From Acidobacteria bacterium RIFCSPHIGHO2_01_FULL_67_28 (GTDB taxonomy: Bacteria; Acidobacteriota; Terriglobia; Acidiferrales; 2-02-FULL-67-57), in NCBI GenBank assembly GCA_001766965.1, contig MEKM01000177.1:1-15084 (forward strand): a stretch of 15,084 nt of DNA. The letters run 5' to 3'. A program made the translations under genes and the position numbers. Positions within the stretch are counted from its first letter, which is position 1. Every line of letters starts with the position of its first letter. Under the pieces are notes generated by a model, which saw nothing but the letters and a program-made list of their open reading frames with translations, did no database searches and was not told where the DNA came from. Shown here piece by piece: positions 1-5,640 of the stretch.

Positions 1-123
1 GAAATGCACGGGGGTGAAGCGTCCGCTGAACAAATAGGTTCCGGCAATCAGGAGGCTCGCCGCCAGCCACAAATCGCCGCTGCGAGCGAAGAAAACCATG
101 CCAGCTGTGAGGGCGTTTCGCAT
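1..123 (-). CDS. Membrane protein, N-terminal fragment cut by the window edge
   Basis: The minus strand reads 41 codons from an ATG at 123 to the edge of the window without a stop. The peptide is coding-like: a short polar start (MRNALTAGMVFFARSGDLW) followed by a hydrophobic helix at about residues 20-34 (LAASLLIAGTYLF). In frame upstream of the ATG there are 13 more sense codons before a TGA, so a non-ATG start slightly upstream is possible. I see no strong ribosome binding site. It lies about 160 bp downstream of the DUF457 gene on the same strand and could be co-transcribed with it. The family cannot be named from this fragment. Confidence 0.4.
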   Translation of the reverse strand, partial: MRNALTAGMVFFARSGDLWLAASLLIAGTYLFSGRFTPVHF

Positions 124-198
124 GAATCGTTGCCAGGCCTCGCCCAGGAGAGCGGGTCAATCACAGGGCCGAATCCCTCTCCCAGAGCATACCGCAAA

Positions 199-258
199 GG
201 GGCAAGCATTGGCGGAAGATCAGCGAGGATCGTCTTGCGTTGGAGGAGTGCTTGCCCC
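199..258. repeat. 10-bp perfect inverted repeat between two minus-strand genes
   Basis: The arms GGGGCAAGCA (199-208) and TGCTTGCCCC (249-258) are perfect reverse complements separated by 40 bp. The pair lies just past the stop codon of the DUF457 gene. It could form a long-loop stem in a transcript, but no T-run follows it, so it is not a standard intrinsic terminator. Confidence 0.4.
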
Positions 259-283
259 TATCGGAGCGTGCACCAGCCTTTGG

Positions 284-859
284 CTAGGGTGCAGAGGACT
301 CGGCGCGCGGGAAACGCATCCGTAGGGTGGTCACCAAGGCCCGATCGGCTCGGGAGGAGATTATCTCCAAGGGGGAGAAACCTCGCCGCCAGGCGAGATA
401 AAAAGTTGTCCCGAGTAGCAGGCCCGTGATTGCGAAGTTCGGCCAAGCGTTCAGTCCCCACTGCCCTGTCCATGTCAGTTCCCACGCCCGGGAGAACGGC
501 AACAGGTAAGGAATCGGCCACTGGTGCCCATCCGGACCACGTGCCCCTATGAGGTCTCCCAGGAGATGCAGATGAAAGCTCAGGCAGGCAAGCGCCGCCG
601 TTTTCCAGCGCCGCGTGGCCACGAGAAAACTCACCGCCGCCACCGCCACCGCAAAGGTCACGTTGTGCAGGAGGTGGTGGTAGTCGGAGAACCAGGTCAG
701 GGGGCGCTCCCAGTTTGCCGTTAGCACTTCGACAGGAGCTCCCAGGCCGTCAACATCTGGCACAACGCCTGCCAGCGTTACCGCAGCCCGCTCCCGCCGG
801 CTGATTCCTGCGCTGTTGGCCACCATCCAGCCGACCAACAAGTGGGTCACCGCGTGCAT
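284..859 (-). CDS. DUF457/YdjM-type membrane-bound putative metal-dependent hydrolase
   Basis: This 191-residue integral membrane protein resembles the DUF457 family (E. coli YdjM type), described as inner-membrane putative metal-dependent hydrolases. Visible support is the N-terminal MHAVTHLLVGW segment (His2, His6), a VVPDVDG motif (Asp35, Asp37), the histidine cluster YHHLLH (His61, His62, His65) and a later LSFHLHLLGDL segment. These His/Asp residues sit at the ends of hydrophobic helices, as expected for metal ligands. The start is well supported: AAGGAG lies 6 nt before the ATG. Upstream is a 480-bp gap, so it probably has its own promoter, though I could not pick one out. The substrate is unknown for this family; the C-terminal 30 residues are basic and probably cytoplasmic. 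Confidence 0.8.
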   Translation of the reverse strand: MHAVTHLLVGWMVANSAGISRRERAAVTLAGVVPDVDGLGAPVEVLTANWERPLTWFSDYHHLLHNVTFAVAVAAVSFLVATRRWKTAALACLSFHLHLLGDLIGARGPDGHQWPIPYLLPFSRAWELTWTGQWGLNAWPNFAITGLLLGTTFYLAWRRGFSPLEIISSRADRALVTTLRMRFPRAESSAP

Positions 860-1161
860 CAGCTTCTCCTTCTCAAGGCGGGGCTGTTGGGCGCGATTCT
901 ACCACCAGCTGCACCCTAGCGCGTTCTCACCCAGGTAGTGAGGGGTAAAGTTCAGGTGGCCCATGGGCCCCCACCCCCTATCTCTACGGATGATTAGTGG
1001 GGCGCGGAAGGCAATCTCTATGGCACTTCTAGCACGCATAGAAAGTCGCTCTACTGTACTTAGAGTCTTGCCGGGTTGCTACTAAGATTTCAGGCTGCCG
1101 AAAAGGAATCTTTTCGACCCGCGGGAATTGACCCGTGGCTGTGCCAAAACTCGGGCTCATG

Positions 1162-1181
1162 CCCCGGTTTTCCGGGGTTTT
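1162..1181 (+). terminator. Compact GC hairpin followed by TTTT
   Basis: CCCCGG (1162-1167), loop TTTT, CCGGGG (1172-1177), then TTTT. On the plus strand this has the shape of a short intrinsic terminator, but no plus-strand gene lies upstream. On the minus strand, which carries the flanking genes, no T-run follows. Function is therefore uncertain. Confidence 0.25.
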
Positions 1182-1189
1182 CGGGCTTG

Positions 1190-1211
1190 CTGTTCCGAAA
1201 CTGTTCCGAAA
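1190..1211. repeat. Tandem 11-bp direct repeat
   Basis: CTGTTCCGAAA occurs twice, back to back (1190-1200 and 1201-1211), with no mismatch. Too short to assign; it may be a replication slippage product or a pair of protein-binding half-sites. Confidence 0.6.
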
Positions 1212-1342
1212 GTCCTTTTCACCCTTCCAATTCTCCCTGCTGGCGATTCTTTCGGCTGTTTGGTTTCCCGGAGCCGCCAAGAAACGATTCCCTTTCCTCG
1301 AATTGGGGCATCCCGAATGGTGCGCAGCCGTTCCTTATCGTA

Positions 1343-1825
1343 TCAGGCTAAAGAATCGTTGTGCTTGAGGCTATGCTGAATCTCCTTGACCAGCATCTCC
1401 TGCGATGCCTCGAATCGTTCACCGATCACTCGGGCCGTGTTTTTCATGAATTTGTAGCCCAAGTGTGTATTGGCTTCGCAGAAGCTCTGAATGTCATCCC
1501 GGTCGATCTGCAACAAGTCAGAATCCTCGGTGGCATACGCGGAGAGAGTGTACTTGTAGGGGGGGATGATGGCCGACCAGCCAAAGGCATCGCCTGGCAC
1601 TTTGATATCGAGGGGAATCTCTGCCGTGGCATTGTGAGAGGTCACGTTGAACCGCAGCTCAATCTTGCCGCCGCAGACAAGGAACAGCGAGTGGGCGGGC
1701 TCGCCGATCTGAAAGATGGTTTCTCCCTTTGTGAGCTTGGAGCGCTTGCAGAGCTTGGCGATGACATCCAGTTCTTGGGGCTCCAGCCCTTGAAAAATGC
1801 TGAACTTCTCCAGTCCTTCGATCAT
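1343..1825 (-). CDS. Cyclic nucleotide-binding domain protein without DNA-binding domain
   Basis: The 160-residue protein has the Crp/Fnr-type cNMP-binding beta-roll over about residues 8-125: the opening LEKFSIFQGLEPQELDVIA, then KGETIFQIGEPAHSLFLVCGGKIEL, then the phosphate-binding-cassette region near GDAFGWSAI. It stops after a C-terminal helix, with no helix-turn-helix, so it is not a standard Crp-type transcription factor. The cassette arginine that holds the cyclic phosphate in cAMP-binding members is not seen (PYKYTLSAYA at the expected place), so ligand binding may differ or be lost. GGAGAG precedes the ATG. It is the last gene of the cytochrome operon, 96 bp after the tetrahaem cytochrome stop, so it may sense or modulate that complex; this is inference. 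Confidence 0.8.
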   Translation of the reverse strand: MIEGLEKFSIFQGLEPQELDVIAKLCKRSKLTKGETIFQIGEPAHSLFLVCGGKIELRFNVTSHNATAEIPLDIKVPGDAFGWSAIIPPYKYTLSAYATEDSDLLQIDRDDIQSFCEANTHLGYKFMKNTARVIGERFEASQEMLVKEIQHSLKHNDSLA

Positions 1826-1921
1826 GGCTGCTCTCCCCCCTCTGGCTGCCGGATAGCGCCCGAAGACAGCGGTTCAGGATTCGTCGGCAGCCCCACCATA
1901 ATTGGTCCTCACGCGTTCTCC

Positions 1922-2485
1922 TCAATCGTGCTTGTACTTTAACGGGGTGTGTTCGTGCGTACCCTCGCGCTTGCGGGTTTCATAGTCGAAGGGTTTGTAG
2001 AAAGGGCTTTTGGGATTGTGGCAGGTCTTGCAGGTCTCCACCGAAGGAATCACCATACCGGCCGTCACCACGTCGGCACGCTTGTATTCCTTGTTTTGCA
2101 GGCTCATCAAGTTGGGTTTCAGGTAGCCAGCCCCGGGGCCGTGGCAGACTTCGCAGGTCACGCCCGCCAGGTCGGGGGTCTTGGCCACGCTCACGAATCC
2201 GCCCGGCTGGCCGAATCCGGTCACGTGGCAGGTGACGCAGTTGGGGTCGGCGGTGTAGTCCTTGTCCGGGTCGAGCTTCTGGGCGCGCTTGGCCTCGGCG
2301 GCCATCCCCGGCTTGAGCAGCTCGAAGGCCTTGGCCATCTTGGTCTGTTCCCAGCTCTTGAACTGGGCCAGGTGACAGGGGCGGCACTTTTTGACGCCCA
2401 CGTATTGCGCCGCGGCCGCTTGGGGCCAGAGCCCCACGCCCAGGCAGACTAGAGCCAGTGCCCATCGGAAGGAAAAGTCTCGCAT
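1922..2485 (-). CDS. Secreted tetrahaem cytochrome c (c554-like)
   Basis: I take the start at 2485 because GAGGTGATCTA precedes that ATG and a clear Sec signal peptide begins there (MRDFSFRWALALVCLG, cleavage near AAAAQ at residue 27); the open frame extends 24 codons further upstream. The 187-residue protein has four CXXCH haem sites: Cys34-His38 (CRPCH), Cys83-His87 (CVTCH), Cys111-His115 (CEVCH) and Cys152-His156 (CKTCH). The VTGFGQPGGF...GVTCEVCHGPG stretch is like the cytochrome c554 family of multihaem electron carriers. The mature protein should be periplasmic. It follows the pentahaem cytochrome gene by 78 bp, so it probably takes electrons from the Rieske/cytochrome b complex and passes them to a terminal acceptor; the acceptor is not encoded here. 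Confidence 0.85.
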   Translation of the reverse strand: MRDFSFRWALALVCLGVGLWPQAAAAQYVGVKKCRPCHLAQFKSWEQTKMAKAFELLKPGMAAEAKRAQKLDPDKDYTADPNCVTCHVTGFGQPGGFVSVAKTPDLAGVTCEVCHGPGAGYLKPNLMSLQNKEYKRADVVTAGMVIPSVETCKTCHNPKSPFYKPFDYETRKREGTHEHTPLKYKHD

Positions 2486-2563
2486 TAGATCACCTCGCTC
2501 TTGGCAGTTCTGGATGAGGAATCCGAGAGTCATCTCCCTTGCCCCCTGAACGGTCAACCGGGT

Positions 2564-3637
2564 TCATTGGAGTGAAAGGACATAACGGGTAAGTTCATTG
2601 GCTTCGGCGTCACTCAAGTGAAAATCGGGCATCCTGGAGCCGGGAACAACTTGGCGCGGGTTCTTGAAGTGCTGGAAGAGCCAGTCGGCGTTGCGGCGGC
2701 TGGCGACGTGCGTCAGGTCGGGACCCAAGGTGCCGCCTCGACCCCGAAGGCTGTGGCAGAGCACGCAGCGCTTTTCTTCGAACAAACTGTGTCCCTCGAC
2801 GCCCACCGCAGCCAATTCCGGCCTCAAGGTGGACTCGCGCACCAAGTACTCCGGTGGAACCTTCTCGCTGGTGAGGCTCAGCATGAGGACGGTCATCGCC
2901 TGGGCCTGCTCGTCGCTCATGTCCACATTGGGCATCTCTGAAAAGGGCAGGACGGCTTGCGGGTCCTTGAAATGCTCGAAGAACCATCGCGGGCGTGTTC
3001 TTTCCCCTTTCACGTAAGTGAAGTCAAAGGCATGCAACGGCTTGCTGCCGACGTAGGTTAGATCGGGACCGTCGCTGCCCCCTTCCCCCTCGATTTTGTG
3101 GCAGACATCGCAGGCAAATTCTTCTCGGTAAAGAACCCGAGCAGCAGACAGAGTTGGAGCTCCCGGGACGCTCGCCTCCTTGTGGCACTTGCCGCAGGCC
3201 GACTGCAGGTATTCGTCCTTCCACATCGGCCGTTCCCAGAATTCCAGCTCCTGGTGCGCTGCTCCCTTGTAGGTGGTGGCTTCCCCCTGCCCGCTGTGGC
3301 AAACGGTGCAACCAAACTTTTCCGCCGGATGGTGCCGGAGAATGCCGGGGTGGGTGCGCAGCGGCTCCGGCTCGTCGGCGAAGGCGGGGTTGTCGTAGGC
3401 CAGATGGCAGGTGACGCAGCGGTCGACGCGAGCAAAGGAGCGGAGGACAATTTGTTTGATTTCCGGTCTGGCCCGCTCGATTTCCTGGCGGACTTTCTCG
3501 TCCTTGGTCTTCTCACGCAGCAGGGAATGGTAGCGCCCCTGGTAGCGCTTCCACTCGCGGTCGTAGTCCCACCAGGCCGCCCAGGCAGCGGTGAAGAGCA
3601 ACAACAGGCTTCCCGCGGCGAAGATCCTATGCACCAT
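2564..3637 (-). CDS. Membrane-anchored pentahaem cytochrome c of the bc complex
   Basis: The start at 3637 lies 2 nt after the cytochrome b stop. The much longer open frame upstream is only an antisense-of-nothing extension through cytochrome b in another frame. The 357-residue protein begins with an uncleaved-looking membrane helix (residues 5-23), followed by a charged helical linker (about 25-65). Five CXXCH sites follow: Cys74-His78, Cys110-His114, Cys148-His152, Cys176-His180 and Cys291-His295. The last two belong to class-I-type cytochrome domains with likely Met ligands in SEMPNVDMS (Met235) and SRMPDFHLS (Met336), which look like a tandem duplication; the first three form a multihaem module. 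This protein occupies the place of cytochrome c1/f and should carry electrons from the Rieske cluster across the periplasm. The Shine-Dalgarno is weak, consistent with translational coupling to cytochrome b. Confidence 0.85.
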   Translation of the reverse strand: MVHRIFAAGSLLLLFTAAWAAWWDYDREWKRYQGRYHSLLREKTKDEKVRQEIERARPEIKQIVLRSFARVDRCVTCHLAYDNPAFADEPEPLRTHPGILRHHPAEKFGCTVCHSGQGEATTYKGAAHQELEFWERPMWKDEYLQSACGKCHKEASVPGAPTLSAARVLYREEFACDVCHKIEGEGGSDGPDLTYVGSKPLHAFDFTYVKGERTRPRWFFEHFKDPQAVLPFSEMPNVDMSDEQAQAMTVLMLSLTSEKVPPEYLVRESTLRPELAAVGVEGHSLFEEKRCVLCHSLRGRGGTLGPDLTHVASRRNADWLFQHFKNPRQVVPGSRMPDFHLSDAEANELTRYVLSLQ

Positions 3638-3639
3638 AG

Positions 3640-5169
3640 CTAAGGGACCGGCCAAGATTGCCAGAACCAGAAGAACTCCCAGTTCGGGCCGCGGAGATAA
3701 ACCCCAACGATGGTGAGAGTCGTCAGGGCGGTGACAAAACCGGTGAAGAGACCGACGGAGGCCTCGCGCAACGAATCGGTCACATAGCCAGTAACGAAAA
3801 AGAAGACGATCAAGTAGAGCAACAGCAGACTGGCCGGGTTGATGACATCCACAAGCCACTGGGGAGCGTCGGGATAGAGGCCACGCATGCCACCGGTACG
3901 AATCTGGAGGAAGAGCAGCAGAGAGACGACGGCGGTGGTAGACAGGCCAGCCAGCCAGGCGATTCTCCGGCCCCGCGGAGAATGGAACCAGACACCTGTC
4001 CCTGTCGACTCGCGATCGATGTAGGGGATCACCATCAAAGCGACCAGGGTGAGGAAAGGAATAAAAACCCCGCCCACAAAGGCCGAGTAGCTGACCAGCT
4101 CTTGCAGGGCAAGAAAGTACCAGGGCGCCTTGGCGGGGTTCTCGGGAAACTGGGGGTTGGCGATGTCCTTCAGCGGAGCTCCGACAAGCAGCGACAGAAT
4201 CATGAAGGCCGTGAGAGTAAGGATGGAGAGGGTAAGGAGCCGGAAGACCAAGTGAGGCCAGGCCATCAGGGTATCTTCCGGGCCGCGATCCACCATGGGG
4301 GTGCGCCCCCGGACCAGCTCCATGAGCCCATAGGTTTTTCGGGTATCCGGCGGAAAGACCTCTGCCCCTGACTCCGCCGCCGGCAGCGGGACGGGCGCGG
4401 AGGGGCTGGCGTCCTCTTCCGGGCGACTCAAGCCGCCGTCCTTGCGGATGCGCCAGAAATGAACGCCCAACACCGCCAGCAAGAGAACCGGCAGGATGGC
4501 CACGTGGAGGACATAAAAGCGAATCAGGGCTTCCTGGCCGACCTCGTTGCCTCCCAGCAGCAAATAGCGCATCTCTTTGCCGACGAACGGAAAATAGCTC
4601 ATGATGTTCGTCCCCACCGTAATGGCCCAGAAGGCGAGCTGATCCCAGGGCAGCAGGTAGCCGGTGAAGCTGAGCAAGAGGGTCAGGAAGAAGAGAACGA
4701 CGCCGACCACCCAGTTGAACTCCCGGGGCGGCCGAAACGAGCCCGTGTAGAAGACCCGGCACATGTGCAAGAAAACCGCAGCCACCATCCCGTGGGCGGC
4801 CCAGCGGTGGATGTTGCGGAGCAGGTTGCCGTTGGAGACGACGAATTCCAGGTCTTTCATGCGCTGGTAGGCCTGGTCAGTGGCGGGAACGTAGTAGAAC
4901 ATCAGCACGATTCCGCCCACAACAAGGATAAGAAACAAGACAAAGGCGATGACCCCCAGGCCCAAGGTATAGCCGAACCGCAGCGTGTTTTTGTGCACAG
5001 AAACCGGGAATATATGCAGGAAGAAATTCTGGTTCATGATTTCGGCCCGCCCCTGGTCGGTATCCACCGGGCCATGGCGGACCACAGAGTCCAGGAGGTT
5101 GCGGAAGAGGAGTCGCGCGTTGCGCCGGAACCCGCCCAGCATGCCTTCGCCGTGCCGGTTCGCCTTCAT
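3640..5169 (-). CDS. Cytochrome b of a Rieske/cytochrome b complex (fused N- and C-terminal halves)
   Basis: The 509-residue membrane protein is the quinol-oxidising core of the complex. Four haem ligands are visible: His121 and His135 in helix B, and His222 and His237 in helix D. The helix D pair has 14 residues between them, the spacing known from b6-type cytochromes rather than mitochondrial-type b. The Qo region includes FTGYLLPWDQLAFWA (168-182). The PEWY motif position reads APWY (348-351), an unusual variant. A proline-rich linker (about 248-275) joins the b6-like half to a subunit-IV-like C-terminal half that has further helices up to the C-terminus. The ATG at 5169 is preceded by GGAGGA at 10 nt spacing and lies 27 nt after the Rieske stop; the N-terminal 45 residues precede the first conserved segment, so a later start is possible. 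Confidence 0.93.
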   Translation of the reverse strand: MKANRHGEGMLGGFRRNARLLFRNLLDSVVRHGPVDTDQGRAEIMNQNFFLHIFPVSVHKNTLRFGYTLGLGVIAFVLFLILVVGGIVLMFYYVPATDQAYQRMKDLEFVVSNGNLLRNIHRWAAHGMVAAVFLHMCRVFYTGSFRPPREFNWVVGVVLFFLTLLLSFTGYLLPWDQLAFWAITVGTNIMSYFPFVGKEMRYLLLGGNEVGQEALIRFYVLHVAILPVLLLAVLGVHFWRIRKDGGLSRPEEDASPSAPVPLPAAESGAEVFPPDTRKTYGLMELVRGRTPMVDRGPEDTLMAWPHLVFRLLTLSILTLTAFMILSLLVGAPLKDIANPQFPENPAKAPWYFLALQELVSYSAFVGGVFIPFLTLVALMVIPYIDRESTGTGVWFHSPRGRRIAWLAGLSTTAVVSLLLFLQIRTGGMRGLYPDAPQWLVDVINPASLLLLYLIVFFFVTGYVTDSLREASVGLFTGFVTALTTLTIVGVYLRGPNWEFFWFWQSWPVP

Positions 5170-5196
5170 CGTTCGTCCGTCCTCCGCTTGCCCCTG

Positions 5197-5640
5197 CTAG
5201 AGGCGAAACTTCGTTCCCGGTTTGACTTCTTCGTTGGCATCCACCACCAGTTGGCCGTCAAAGGCCAAGCTGACACGGTACCAAGATAAGGGGCGCGGAG
5301 CCGGCCCGGCCTTGACTCGGCCTGAAGCGTCAAAGCGGCTGCCGTGACAGGGACAGAAGAAGCCCTCGTTGGTTCTGTTGACCACGCAGCCCAGGTGGGT
5401 ACAGACAGCCGAGATGGCGTGTATGCCTTCGCCCGGGTTGTTGTAAACGAATAGTCTTTCTTCGGGCCGGGCAGTGACACTCCCCGCCGGAAAATCGCTG
5501 GGGAAGCCAATCTTGTATCGTCGGGAAGGTTCGTAAAGGGCATTGGGATAGAGTGTGCGTGCCAGGCCGGCGAACATGGCCGCCACGGTGGTCCAAAAAC
5601 TCCCCCAGCCCACCTGGCTAAGAAAGTGGCGTCGCCTCAC
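5197..5640 (-). CDS. Rieske [2Fe-2S] iron-sulfur protein
   Basis: The 147-residue protein has the complete Rieske signature: CTHLGC (80-85) and CPCHGS (96-101). The cluster ligands are Cys80, His82, Cys96 and His99, and Cys85-Cys98 should form the stabilising disulfide. The N-terminus MRRRHFLSQVG is a twin-arginine-type signal or anchor followed by a hydrophobic helix (about 13-29), as expected for a Tat-exported protein anchored in the membrane. The start is GTG with GGAGGGAG just upstream, and it overlaps the end of the preceding oxidoreductase gene by 23 nt, which implies tight translational coupling. It takes one electron from quinol at the Qo site of cytochrome b and hands it to the pentahaem cytochrome. 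Confidence 0.95.
   Translation of the reverse strand: MRRRHFLSQVGWGSFWTTVAAMFAGLARTLYPNALYEPSRRYKIGFPSDFPAGSVTARPEERLFVYNNPGEGIHAISAVCTHLGCVVNRTNEGFFCPCHGSRFDASGRVKAGPAPRPLSWYRVSLAFDGQLVVDANEEVKPGTKFRL

Larger units (their letters stand above)
860..1342. other. Intergenic region without a convincing gene
   Basis: Short open frames exist on both strands, but they overlap one another and look like translated noncoding sequence with no family resemblance and no good ribosome binding site. The stretch contains a tandem 11-bp repeat and a compact hairpin, listed separately. It should also hold the promoter of the DUF457 gene and the transcript end of the cytochrome operon. Confidence 0.5.

Noticed and set aside
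2486..2557. 24-codon N-terminal extension of the tetrahaem cytochrome
   Set aside because: The signal peptide and the good ribosome binding site both belong to the ATG at 2485.
3638..4762. N-terminal 375-codon extension of the pentahaem cytochrome frame
   Set aside because: It overlaps cytochrome b in another frame and has no domain; the ATG at 3637 directly after the cytochrome b stop gives a sensible membrane anchor.
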